Source of the DNA: an uncultured bacterium
Lineage (GTDB): Bacteria; Bipolaricaulota; Bipolaricaulia; UBA7950; UBA9294
Length of the DNA stretch: 64,000 nt
Reading direction: 5' to 3'
Assembly (NCBI GenBank): GCA_903857865.1
Contig: CAIOGO010000022.1
Span: 59,176 to 123,175 of the forward strand
Below the pieces are notes generated by a model. It was not told the DNA's origin and made no database searches. It saw nothing but the letters and a program-made list of their open reading frames with translations. The position numbers and the translations under genes were made by a program. Position 1 is the stretch's first letter. Every line of letters starts with the position of its first letter. Shown here piece by piece: positions 42,287-50,758 of this stretch.

Positions 42287-42449
42287 GCTAGGGCGGAAGC
42301 CGACGAGTGGCTGCTTCCGTGTGCTCGATAGAGGACGGAGGTAATGCGTATCACGTTCGCTGAAGGTTACGTGCGTCACACGATGGACGGCGCCACGGTG
42401 AGTGGCAGATGGTGCATCGGATGCCAAGAGTAAAGATCTGACCCCGGCG
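42287..42449 (+). repeat. Flanking repeat, copy 2
   Basis: Starts GCTAGGGCGGAAGCCGACGA and ends AGTAAAGATCTGACCCCGG, matching copy 1 at both ends. It holds two decayed palindromes, GTAATGCGTATCAC (42341-42354) and GTTACGTGCGTCAC (42366-42379). The hairpin stem GGAAGC/GCTTCC is retained. It closes a 3.5-kb segment containing the maturase, RAYT and HigBA remnant. Confidence 0.7.
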
Positions 42450-42462
42450 TCCCGGCCGAGTC

Positions 42463-43311
42463 TCAGACGCTCAAGCCAAGATCGTCTTTGCACCAACTGG
42501 AGACGACAGCCGCCACTGCATGACGGTTGGCGAAGTCCACTGGCTTGTAGATCTTCCCGCCGATATCTGACGGCATCGACGGAGCCGTACGGTCTTTCAG
42601 GAGAGCGCACCTCCGGCCGGTCATGAGCATCGCACCGACCTCACTCAAGACGTTGTAGTTCAAACCACGGCCAAGTCTGTCCTCAAACAAGCCAATGCCA
42701 AATCTACACGCCCACATGTGCGCCGCAACGTTTCCATGGATGTCATCAACCAGCTGGCGATCCGATGCCAGGTGCAACTCAAGCCCCGACTCAGAGACAA
42801 CCCGACGAATGTGCGGGATGAGTTCTGCAAGAACGTCGGCCTCCTCATCCTCACGAGCGGAGGGGAAACGCGTCATGAGGAGGACATTGGTCTCAAATGC
42901 GTGTTCGGCCAAGAAACGTTGGATTGCCCCCGCCCATACGCCCGGGCAGAGCTCCGGCGGCACAACCGAGTGCAGAGCGTTCCCGAAGAAGCTTCCGCTG
43001 TACTCCTGAGTGGTGACCGCCGGTTTCTTCCAGTCCGTTCTGCCCAGCCCAGCAGCAACTGCTGCCCTACCCGAGGGTGAGACTGCATATGCCTTGTCCT
43101 TCTTGACCAAGTACTTAGCCACCACCAGCCGACCGAGAGATGCGTGGAGATTCCCCGGCTTCGGTAGTCTAAGGGCAGCGTACAGTTCCACGACATCCTG
43201 AGGTGAGATCCAGCCCGCCGGTGATCGCTGTCCCGCAATGCTGCATAAGGCCAGAACCTGGTCGCTAGGACGGAGAAGTTGCAGCGCAAGAGCGCTCTGC
43301 TCGTTGCTCAG
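42463..43311 (-). CDS. Winged-helix protein with TIR/SLOG-like Rossmann domain
   Basis: 282 aa if started at CTG 43311. GGAGGTG lies six bases before that CTG, and CTGA overlaps the upstream stop, the same arrangement as the ATGA junctions elsewhere; the first conventional start (GTG 43191) would cut through the winged-helix domain. Residues about 15-90 look like a winged helix (ISPQDVVELYAALRLPKPGNLHASLGRLV). The C-terminal half has LLMTRFPSAREDEEADV, then ADR-like LASDRQLVDDIHGNV and GLNYNVLSEVGAMLMTGRRCALL. The last resembles the NPNVxYELG segment of TIR, SLOG and deoxyribosyltransferase-like domains, with a glutamate in the catalytic position. NAD- or nucleotide-directed defence is a reasonable guess. 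Confidence 0.55.
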   Translation of the reverse strand: MSNEQSALALQLLRPSDQVLALCSIAGQRSPAGWISPQDVVELYAALRLPKPGNLHASLGRLVVAKYLVKKDKAYAVSPSGRAAVAAGLGRTDWKKPAVTTQEYSGSFFGNALHSVVPPELCPGVWAGAIQRFLAEHAFETNVLLMTRFPSAREDEEADVLAELIPHIRRVVSESGLELHLASDRQLVDDIHGNVAAHMWACRFGIGLFEDRLGRGLNYNVLSEVGAMLMTGRRCALLKDRTAPSMPSDIGGKIYKPVDFANRHAVAAVVSSWCKDDLGLSV

Positions 43312-43895
43312 CTTGCACCTCCACTGGCCAGTCCGTCAACAAGCGTTCTCAACCTTTCTTCACCGACCTTGTTGAGCCTTACCTGTCGCTTCTGACCCAC
43401 TCCCCTTGAGCTGAACACGTCCTGCATCGTCTTCAGTGCCGACGCGAAGTTGGCTTGATCGTACTTCCCGTAGTGCTCGCACACTTCCCGGATACTAGCA
43501 GAGCTGGTCCACTCCTCGATTCCGCCAACCTGTCTGCCCCCAGCAACGAGAAGAGCGATCTGCTTTGCCGCAGGGGACTTCCCCGCATCGAGCTTTCCGA
43601 CCGGCACCACTGGCATCAACCCGCTGTCGTCGAACGCGTACACCTCCTTCACCCGGTCCAGCCCGACGTTCAACTTCTGCGCAATGCGCTGCAAAGGCTG
43701 GTCCGAGCCCGTATCGGGCGTGCCGCTCCTGCCCCCGGTTGGCCCCTTGGCATCCGCAGGGGCCTCCACTCCGCTGCCACCGCGCAGGAAGAAGTCGATA
43801 GCTCTCTCAAACGCGACTGCCTGAAGCGCATCGGGTAGTTCGGCCTCACGGACTGCACTCCACGACTCCTTTAGTACGTCCCTCATGTTCGTCAT
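43308..43895 (-). CDS. Partner protein of the winged-helix/Rossmann module
   Basis: 195 aa. GGAGG five bases before the ATG at 43895 fixes the start. The N-terminal helix (MRDVLKESWSAVREAELPDALQ) is followed by a Gly/Pro-rich linker with GGSGVEAPADAKGPTGGRSG, a middle part FDDSGLMPVVPVGKL, and a C-terminal domain AKQIALLVAGGRQVGGIEEWTSSASIREVCEHYGKYD (in part), probably another winged helix. I do not know a functional name for it. It overlaps the next gene as CTGA, so the two are coupled. A perfect dyad 31 bp upstream may be an autoregulatory operator. Confidence 0.6.
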   Translation of the reverse strand: MTNMRDVLKESWSAVREAELPDALQAVAFERAIDFFLRGGSGVEAPADAKGPTGGRSGTPDTGSDQPLQRIAQKLNVGLDRVKEVYAFDDSGLMPVVPVGKLDAGKSPAAKQIALLVAGGRQVGGIEEWTSSASIREVCEHYGKYDQANFASALKTMQDVFSSRGVGQKRQVRLNKVGEERLRTLVDGLASGGAS

Positions 43896-44573
43896 CCTAC
43901 CCTCCATCTGCAGCTCTGCAATTGATGTCGACAATCGACACCACATGATCTTGACGAAGTATACCCCGCGCGTCACCTCACGTCAAGGAGTTGGAAATAG
44001 CGGCCATATCTTGTCACGGAGCAATCGATTGGTGATAGTTCCACTTCCATTGCACAGTGGCATATGCTGCAGGGATCGGACGTTGCGCATCGGCCATGGC
44101 ATGTCTAGACGATGTGCACCAGTGTCACTGTCCATTGCATGGCATGAGGCGGCCATCCATTTCTCTCAGTTGGCGGCAGCGCCACAAGACGCAGAGGCTG
44201 GCTAATGCTTACTGTGACTGAAGTGTGCCGTAGAGATATGCATGCTGTTCTTCGGACACGACGGCGACACTATTCTGCATACCAATACGAAGCACACCAA
44301 CAGCCGTCTCGTCTCTGCCACTTCACCCGCACCTCGAGACAGCTGGGGCGGCGCAGCAGCCCGCGCCCAGCAGGTGGGGAGCAGCCTCATCGGTCCCTCC
44401 GCGGGAGCACGTCACCTCAGTTGGATTCGGAGTCGCCCGCTACGTCACAGCATGCGCTGAACTGAAGTTGTGTCGAGCTGCGGAGTCTGCGGCTTGACGA
44501 TTCCCAAAGGCGTTGCCAGAATCGGTCTTGTATCCACGACATACACGTTGTGTCACGCGCCCCGAGGAGCGAA
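43896..44573. other. 678-bp gap, no gene seen
   Basis: The stretch is richer in A and T than its surroundings. Short open frames exist on both strands, but none has a ribosome binding site or recognisable residues. It should hold the promoters of the divergent module (minus) and AbrB-like gene (plus). Probably part of the acquired segment. Confidence 0.4.
43926..43940 (-). promoter_or_regulatory. Dyad upstream of the two-gene module
   Basis: TGTCGA, three bases, TCGACA: perfect 6-bp arms, 31 bp upstream of the first gene's ATG. Suits a winged-helix repressor site. Confidence 0.4.
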
Positions 44574-44888
44574 ATGGAACCCGAGAAGCAGAAGCGGTTC
44601 TACGGTGCGGTGACGGTGAGCGAGCGCGGGCAGATTGTGGTGCCCGCCGCGGCCGGTCGGGACTTCAACATCCAGCTGGACGACAAGCTTCTAGTGTTCG
44701 GCGATCTGGACCAGGGAGTAGCCCTCGCGCCGTTCGGCATTTTGCGGAAGACGATGCAGGGGGCAATGGACTTCCTGCACGAGGCAGGTCCGGCAGTGTC
44801 GGCTTGGGTGATCGGGCAGATCTTGTTTCTTGACATCACACGGGAGCGCGTGCAGCTCCTCGCGCCTCAAGCGTGTCCAGCCGTCTAG
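44574..44888 (+). CDS. SpoVT/AbrB-domain protein
   Basis: 104 aa. Residues 10-55 form a swapped-hairpin AbrB domain (YGAVTVSERGQIVVPAAAGRDFNI, in part). The C-terminal half is a hydrophobic helix region (VSAWVIGQILFLDITRERVQLL) of unknown role, longer than in a simple antitoxin. GAGGAGCGAA precedes the ATG at 44574. It could be a DNA-binding regulator; no toxin gene lies next to it. Its TAG stop and that of the convergent gene share one CTAG. Confidence 0.75.
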   Translation: MEPEKQKRFYGAVTVSERGQIVVPAAAGRDFNIQLDDKLLVFGDLDQGVALAPFGILRKTMQGAMDFLHEAGPAVSAWVIGQILFLDITRERVQLLAPQACPAV

Positions 44889-45949
44889 GTCTTCTGCAAC
44901 TCGATGAAGACATGACGGTCGACTGCGCGGCGCGACAGGACCTCGAACCCGGCTGCCTCCGCCAGTTGCTGATAGTAGGCTGCATCCCGACCTTCGGATG
45001 GCCAGCGAACGCCGTAGTTGTTCGAGATCGTCTCTCCGTCCGCCAGTTCTACGGTGACGGGGAAGATGGCGACGTCTTCGTCCTCGTTCGTGCGAGGGGG
45101 CAGGACTGTGTCCCAGATGAGGAAGCGGCCGCCGGGCGCGAGGACACGGAAGACCTCCTCGAAGACGCGCTGGTGGTCTTCGTTTCCCATGTACATGAGG
45201 GTGAAGAACGAAGTCGCTGTCTGGAGAGTGCTGTCGAGGAACTGGAGATCCCGAGCGTCCATCACGATCTTGAGCGGGCCGGCGGGTGCTTCCTCCAGTT
45301 CTTCCTTGAGGCGATCGATGGCGATGACCCGCTCGCCCGCGATGAGACCGATGATGCCTCCTCCGCCACCGCCGATGTCGAGGATGGTCCCGGAGGTCGG
45401 TAGGCCGTCCACGACAACGTGCTGGCGCTCGAAGGTGTGCGTTCGGTTGTCCGCATCCTCGCTGAGGCTCTTACGCATCTGGAAATCCCTAGTCTCGGTT
45501 GGCGCTTCGTCTTCCGCGAACCCCAGCTTCTTGTAGAGGGCACGCGCCGGAGCGTTGTCGGCGCGCACGTAGAGGACGACGTTGCGGATGCCATCCGCTT
45601 TCAGAGAGTCGAGCATCCGCTCGAGGATCGCGCGGCCCAATCCCCGGCCGCGGTGCGCCTCGTGCACGTAGATGTCGAAGAGCAGACACGTGTCTGCTGG
45701 TATGCCTGGGGCGACGCCAACCCAGACGAATCCAAGCTCCTCTCCAGTCTCATCCCGGGCGATCCGGAACGCGTGGTTCGGCGTGTCCATGCCATTCGGA
45801 AGGAGCATGGGAATCATCGCCTCGAGCTGGGCGCGCTCGGTCTCGGGATCGGTGCCATTCACCCAGGCACGATCCTTCGCCTGGCGCTCGGCCGAGAGCG
45901 CGAACCAGCGATCGAACTCCTCCCGAGTCGGTCGATCGAGATGGATCAT
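44885..45949 (-). CDS. GNAT acetyltransferase-SAM methyltransferase fusion
   Basis: 354 aa. Residues about 1-165 are a GNAT domain with the acetyl-CoA loop HEAHRGRGLGRAILERML and the late NAPARALYKKLGF. Residues about 170-354 are a class I methyltransferase: ILDIGGGGGGIIGLIAGE (SAM motif I), VIAIDRLKEEL (motif II), FFTLMYMGNEDHQRVFEEVFRVLAPGGRFLIWD (in part). GGGAGG lies before the ATG at 45949; an earlier GTG or ATG would add an unrelated lead. I know neither substrate. The fusion implies two modifications of one target or antibiotic. Monocistronic by position. Confidence 0.8.
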   Translation of the reverse strand: MIHLDRPTREEFDRWFALSAERQAKDRAWVNGTDPETERAQLEAMIPMLLPNGMDTPNHAFRIARDETGEELGFVWVGVAPGIPADTCLLFDIYVHEAHRGRGLGRAILERMLDSLKADGIRNVVLYVRADNAPARALYKKLGFAEDEAPTETRDFQMRKSLSEDADNRTHTFERQHVVVDGLPTSGTILDIGGGGGGIIGLIAGERVIAIDRLKEELEEAPAGPLKIVMDARDLQFLDSTLQTATSFFTLMYMGNEDHQRVFEEVFRVLAPGGRFLIWDTVLPPRTNEDEDVAIFPVTVELADGETISNNYGVRWPSEGRDAAYYQQLAEAAGFEVLSRRAVDRHVFIELQKT

Positions 45950-46048
45950 GCGGTGCCTCCCTGCCTCGTACGCAGCAGTCCGCCCAATGAGTCGCAGTCT
46001 TGTGGCCTGGGGTTCAATCGTGCCCACACGGGGGCTCAGCCGAGGCTC

Positions 46049-46636
46049 CTAGCCCCTCTTCAGGTCTTTGCCGATCTCGAACGCCTGGCCGATGCGTTCG
46101 TCGAGTGCCCAGTAGCTGTGGACCTGCTTCCCGCGACTCGGATCGGGTGCGTAGAAGAAGGGTTGGATGCGCGTCACGTCGGGGACTCTGTCCTGCGTAA
46201 ACTCCTCGTTTGCGTACACGGCAACGACTTCGCCGACGTACACGGTGTGAACAGGGCGCACGAGCGTCTGCACGACGCGACACTCGACGTTGACCGGGCA
46301 CTCTTGGATCATCGGCGCGGTCTTGAGCTCTCCGTAGAACGTCTCGAACAGCGTCGCCTTCTCGCCGGTTCGACCGCTCGTCATGCCGCAGAAGTCGACT
46401 TCCTTCACTTGGCCGGCCGTCGGCTGGTTGATGCTGAACGTGCGATTCTGTTCGAGCCCCGTCCTCGAGTACTGCTCGTGCCCGACCGAGATCGACATCA
46501 TGTCATAGCACAGCCACCCGATGAGGCCGATCGTGATGAAGTTCGGCTTGTCGTCGACGTTCACGCCGACGAGCATCGGGGTATACGGGAACACGAGATT
46601 CTTCACGGCTCGCAGCTCTAGCTTCTTCTTCTCCAC
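46049..46636 (-). CDS. Flavin reductase-like FMN-binding protein
   Basis: 196 aa from the GTG at 46636 (AGAGGTG upstream). It has the flavoredoxin/flavin-reductase split barrel: PYTPMLVGVNVDDKPNFITIGLIGWLCYDMMSISVG (in part), RTGLEQNRTFSINQP, DFCGMTSGRTGEKATLF and ECPVNVECRV. It probably binds FMN and reduces a small substrate or partner protein with NAD(P)H. Related proteins occur in anaerobes as electron carriers. It lies 100 bp upstream of the GNAT fusion on the same strand. Confidence 0.82.
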   Translation of the reverse strand: MEKKKLELRAVKNLVFPYTPMLVGVNVDDKPNFITIGLIGWLCYDMMSISVGHEQYSRTGLEQNRTFSINQPTAGQVKEVDFCGMTSGRTGEKATLFETFYGELKTAPMIQECPVNVECRVVQTLVRPVHTVYVGEVVAVYANEEFTQDRVPDVTRIQPFFYAPDPSRGKQVHSYWALDERIGQAFEIGKDLKRG

Positions 46637-46902
46637 GGAGCACCTCTGCCGCCATCGTACTGCGGACGGTCTCGCCACCGTCTCGGGTGCGCGCCCACAG
46701 GAGCTCGAGCCGCATGCTCTCGACTGCTCATGAGAAGGGGGCGGCTTGTGGCCGGCCTACATGAGGATATCCCTGTTTGCTTCCATCTCTCGTTCATACG
46801 ATGATGTATGTCGATGAGTTCCGGCGAGCGGGCGCGGCCAGACTGGATCCGCGGGCGACCCTCCCCTGAGGGAGGGCGACGGCCGGAACGAGGAGGTTGC
46901 CC

Positions 46903-49059
46903 GTGACGCCCTCTGTCACGCTTGTCGTAGCTCTTGTAGCGGGTTTCCTGTTCTTGTTCGTGATCCTGAAGTCGATCCGCAGCATCGGACCGACGGACGT
47001 AGGTCTCGTCCTGAAGCGCGTCAGTTTCAAGAAGCTCAAGGGCGATAACCCGATCGCGTTTCGCGGTGAGGCGGGGTACCAGGCGGATCTGCTTCGGGCC
47101 GGTCTGTGGTTCAAGCTCTGGCCTATCTACAAGGTCACCCGGCATCCGATGGTCCAGGTGCCGGCCGGCGAGATCGGTGTGGTGATTGCCCAGGTGGGAC
47201 AGAGCCTGGCGGAGGGACAGAAGTCAGGGATCTACAAGCCCGTATTCGGCGACTTCTCCGACGTCCGGGCGTTCGTCGAGAACGGCGGGCAGAAGGGTCC
47301 GCAGCGGCCGACGCTGCGCCCCGGGTCGGTCCTTGCCATCAACCCTGCCGCGTTTCTCGTGCGTACGGCAAGCGCCATGTACGGGCTCCCCATCTCCAAG
47401 GAGGCGCTCGAAAAGGTGCGGGCACTTCCCTCCGAACGGTTCAAGCAGGTGGTCATTCGTCCGCAGGTCATCGTGGGGTCATCCGAGCAGCAGGAGATCG
47501 GTGCCCTCCACGTCCACGACCAGCTCATCCAGAACGTCGAGAAACGCAACGTCTTCGCGGTAGATGAGGATGCGCGTCGCGGGACGCCACCCGCGGCGGA
47601 GGCGTCGTCGTCGAAGCCTTCGGCGGAACAGGTCTCCCGGTCCTTCAACGATCCGATGCGGGGCAAGGTGAAGTTGGTGGATGTGATCGGCATCGTGCGC
47701 GTCCATGAGGGCCCGCCGCTCGAGCCGGGCGACATCGCGTGCCGCATCGGCGGGTTCGACGATACTCGCAAGCGGGAGGAATCGGGAGCAACGGATTCCC
47801 AGCTTGCGGACTTGATCATGGATAGCAAGGTCAAGCTCCACGACAACTACCAGAACTTCCAAGCGTTCCTCGATGCCGGAGGAAGGATCGGCCTGCAGCA
47901 CGATCCCCTCTTGTATGGAACGTTCAACCTGAACCCGTACCTGGTCGAGGTGGAACTCGTCCCGATGCTCGTCGTGGAGCAGGGGCAAGTGGCCGTGATC
48001 AAGTCGTACGTCGGACTCGTTCCGCAAGACACGTCGGGAGAGGCGTTCCGCTTTGGCACGCTCGTCCGGCCCGGCCATCGAGGCATTTGGCAAGAGACGG
48101 TGCGTACGGGCAAGTACGCCATCAACCCGCGCTGCTACGACGCGGAGATCGTTCCCACCTCGATCCTTACGCTGAACTGGGCGACGCAGGTCTCGGAAGC
48201 CCACAAGCTCGACCGGCACCTGAGCCAGATCGTGGCCAAGAGCCGCGAAGGCTTCGTGTTCAAGATCGACCTGCAGGTGCAGATCCACGTGCCCGACACG
48301 ATGGCATCGCGCGTCATCTCCGCGGTCGGAACGATGCAGAACCTCGTCAACGAAGTCTTGCAGGCTGCCGTGGGGAACCACTTCCGCGATAAACTGCAGA
48401 GCATGCCGGCCATCCAGTTCATCGAGAACCGGCAGAAAGTGCAGGAGGAGGCGTTCCAGCACATCATGAAGCAGCTGCAGGTGTACAACGTTGACACCCG
48501 CGGCGTCTTCATTCAGGACGTCATTCTGCCCGAGGAGCTGACTAAGGTGCTCACGGAGCGCGAGATTGCGAACCAGCAGATCCTCACCCTGCAGAAGCAG
48601 CAGGCGGCGGAGACCGCGCGCATTTCGACCGAGCAACAGCGCGGATTGGCCGACCAGCAGGCGGCGTTGGCGCGATCGAGCGTCGGCATCGAAATCGCCG
48701 GGAACACCGCGGCCGCCAGGATGCAGGAGGCGCAGGGAGAGGCCACCTACCTGGAAAGAGTGGGAACGGCCAGGGGAGCCGAAGTGCGGGCCGTGGCGCT
48801 GGCCAAGGCCGACGGCTACCTGCGGCAGACCGAGGCTCTCGGACGAGACGGCACCACGCTCGTCAACGCGATCCAGGCGCTGGCTTCGAGCCAGCAGCCG
48901 TTCGTTCCCGAGGTGTACGTCTCGGGCGGTAGCGGCGGCGACCAGGGGGCGATGAGCGCGTTCTTCGCCTCCCTCACGGGCTTGGCGCGGGCCGGGAAGC
49001 TCGGCGAAGTGCTGTCGGCTGCTGGCGTCAAGGTGGAACCCGGCGAGAAGAAAGCCTAG
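46903..49059 (+). CDS. Flotillin-like SPFH-domain membrane protein
   Basis: 718 aa, much longer than typical flotillins. An N-terminal anchor (LVVALVAGFLFLFVILKSI) is followed by SPFH/band-7 segments: ALHVHDQLIQ, VPAGEIGVVIAQVG near the start, MLVVEQGQVAVIKSYVGLV at about 350, and FKIDLQVQIHVPD...VGTMQNLVNEVLQAAVGNHF. A coiled coil at about 550-650 is rich in A, E and Q (QKQQAAETARISTEQQRG). It ends in a Gly-rich, hydrophobic tail. Such proteins form membrane scaffolds. AGGAGG lies six bases before the GTG at 46903. A strong terminator follows. Confidence 0.85.
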   Translation: MTPSVTLVVALVAGFLFLFVILKSIRSIGPTDVGLVLKRVSFKKLKGDNPIAFRGEAGYQADLLRAGLWFKLWPIYKVTRHPMVQVPAGEIGVVIAQVGQSLAEGQKSGIYKPVFGDFSDVRAFVENGGQKGPQRPTLRPGSVLAINPAAFLVRTASAMYGLPISKEALEKVRALPSERFKQVVIRPQVIVGSSEQQEIGALHVHDQLIQNVEKRNVFAVDEDARRGTPPAAEASSSKPSAEQVSRSFNDPMRGKVKLVDVIGIVRVHEGPPLEPGDIACRIGGFDDTRKREESGATDSQLADLIMDSKVKLHDNYQNFQAFLDAGGRIGLQHDPLLYGTFNLNPYLVEVELVPMLVVEQGQVAVIKSYVGLVPQDTSGEAFRFGTLVRPGHRGIWQETVRTGKYAINPRCYDAEIVPTSILTLNWATQVSEAHKLDRHLSQIVAKSREGFVFKIDLQVQIHVPDTMASRVISAVGTMQNLVNEVLQAAVGNHFRDKLQSMPAIQFIENRQKVQEEAFQHIMKQLQVYNVDTRGVFIQDVILPEELTKVLTEREIANQQILTLQKQQAAETARISTEQQRGLADQQAALARSSVGIEIAGNTAAARMQEAQGEATYLERVGTARGAEVRAVALAKADGYLRQTEALGRDGTTLVNAIQALASSQQPFVPEVYVSGGSGGDQGAMSAFFASLTGLARAGKLGEVLSAAGVKVEPGEKKA

Positions 49060-49103
49060 AAAACGTTGGCCGCCGCGTTGAGTGGCAGCGCAAAGTGCTG
49101 TAG

Positions 49104-49133
49104 GGCCCCGCGCCGAGCGCGGGGCCTCTTCTT
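49104..49133 (+). terminator. Rho-independent terminator
   Basis: Perfect 10-bp GC stem GGCCCCGCGC (49104-49113) and GCGCGGGGCC (49117-49126), loop CGA, then TCTTCTT. It ends the flotillin-like gene 45 bp after its stop. Confidence 0.8.
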
Positions 49134-49186
49134 GCGCTGTCTCGCGCAGTTGGCTAGGCTCAGCTTGCGTCGCGAAGGAGGAGGAC

Positions 49187-50737
49187 ATGGCGGGTGGGGA
49201 AGCGAGCGGGACGAGGAAGTCGATCGCCATCATCGGCGGAGGCGTCGCGGGGCTGTGCGCCGGCTGCTACGCCCAAATGAACGGCTACGAAGCCACGGTT
49301 TACGAGATGCACAGCCTTCCCGGCGGCGTCTGCACCGCGTGGAAGCGGAACGGCTACACCGTCGACAGCTGCATCCATTGGCTGCTCGGCTCCGGTCCCG
49401 CGTCCGGGTTCCACAAGCTGTGGAGAGAAGTAGGGGCGCTTAGAGGACTCACGATCGTCGACCTTGACGAGTTCATGCGCGTCGAGTGTAAGGGAAGTCC
49501 CGCCCTCGTCTTCTATCGCGACGTCGATCGCCTCGAACGGCACCTGCTCGAGCTTGGACCCGAGGACGCGAAGCCGATCCGAGAGCTGACGAACGCCATT
49601 CGCAAGTTCACGCGATTCGACATGCCGGTTGACAAGGCGCCCGAGCTGTACACGGTGTGGGACAAGTTCCTGATGGGCGCGCGCATGGTGCCTCTCGGCC
49701 CGGCGTTCATGAAGTGGCGCAAGGTCACCGTCGCGGACTTCGCGAAGCGCCTGAAGAGCCCCGCTCTCCGCGAAGCGTTCGGGGCGATGCTTGGCGAGTT
49801 CGACTCCTTCCCGATGCTCGGCCTGATCATGCCGCTCGCGTGGCAAGAGATGAAGACGGCGGGGTATCCCCTCGGCGGCTCGATGCCGTTCGTCCGCAAC
49901 ATCGAGAAGCGGTTGCTCGATCTTGGCGGGCAGATACGATACTCATCCAGGGTATCGCAGATCCTTGTGGAGGAAGGCGTCGGTGGCTCTGTCGCTCGAG
50001 CGGTCGGGGTGCGGCTTGTCGACGGAACCGAGCACCGCGCCGATGTGGTCATCTCCGCCGCCGACGGGCGCACGACGATCTTCGACATGCTTGGCGGCCG
50101 TTTCGCAGACGACGCCGTGCGCAAGCCCTACGAAGGAGGCATGACGCCCTTCTCGCCGCTTCTCTATGTGGGCCTCGGTATCGCCGATCCTCTCGACGGC
50201 ATCCCGCAGGTCGGCTCAGGCATCAGCTTCCCGCTCGACCCGAAGGTCGAGATCGACGGAAAGGCGAGGGATCGGCTGTCGATGATGGTCTACAACTTCG
50301 ATCCCGCGCTTGCCCCCGCCGGAAAGACGACGGTCATCGTCATGATCAGCGCCGACTACGACCGCTGGAAGGCGCTGCGCGAGGATCCTGTGCGCTACCG
50401 CGCCGAGAAGGAGCTCGCGGCAGAGCGCGTCATCGACGCCCTCGAGCAGCGCATTCCCGGGATCCGGGCAAAGGTCGAGATGCGCGACGTCGCAACGCCG
50501 GTGACGTGGGAACGCTACACCGGCAACTGGCGCGGAAGCTACGAGGGCTGGCTGATGACCGGGCAGTCGCTCGGAAAGCAGATGTCGAAGACGCTTCCTG
50601 GGCTTTCCGGGTTCTACATGGTCGGCCAGTGGGTCGCACCCGGTGGCGGACTGCCGCCGGCAGTCTCCACCGGACGGCACGTCGTGCAGATCCTGTGCAA
50701 GAACGACGGCAGACGTTTCGTCGCGCTGGAGCCGTAG
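49187..50737 (+). CDS. CrtI/phytoene desaturase-like FAD oxidoreductase
   Basis: 516 aa. The FAD dinucleotide motif IIGGGVAGLCAGCYAQMNGYEATVYE begins at about residue 15, with PGGVCTAWKRNGYTVDSCIHWL after it. The C-terminal FAD region is FYMVGQWVAPGGGLPPAVSTGRHV. The overall pattern is of the CrtI/retinol-saturase-like NAD(P)/FAD oxidoreductases. No carotenoid genes are near, so the substrate may be another lipid. AAGGAGGAGGAC precedes the ATG. There is no signal peptide. Confidence 0.85.
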   Translation: MAGGEASGTRKSIAIIGGGVAGLCAGCYAQMNGYEATVYEMHSLPGGVCTAWKRNGYTVDSCIHWLLGSGPASGFHKLWREVGALRGLTIVDLDEFMRVECKGSPALVFYRDVDRLERHLLELGPEDAKPIRELTNAIRKFTRFDMPVDKAPELYTVWDKFLMGARMVPLGPAFMKWRKVTVADFAKRLKSPALREAFGAMLGEFDSFPMLGLIMPLAWQEMKTAGYPLGGSMPFVRNIEKRLLDLGGQIRYSSRVSQILVEEGVGGSVARAVGVRLVDGTEHRADVVISAADGRTTIFDMLGGRFADDAVRKPYEGGMTPFSPLLYVGLGIADPLDGIPQVGSGISFPLDPKVEIDGKARDRLSMMVYNFDPALAPAGKTTVIVMISADYDRWKALREDPVRYRAEKELAAERVIDALEQRIPGIRAKVEMRDVATPVTWERYTGNWRGSYEGWLMTGQSLGKQMSKTLPGLSGFYMVGQWVAPGGGLPPAVSTGRHVVQILCKNDGRRFVALEP

Positions 50738-50758
50738 CGTCGTGACGATTCGCTGAGT

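Noticed and set aside
43885-44465. Short plus-strand frames in the AT-richer gap
   Set aside because: No start signals and no recognisable protein; overlapping frames in several phases look random.
50430-50758. Continuation of the WD40 frame through the end of the oxidoreductase gene
   Set aside because: The sequence loses WD40 character at the frameshift and runs antisense to the oxidoreductase C-terminus; the natural end is in the other frame at 50759.
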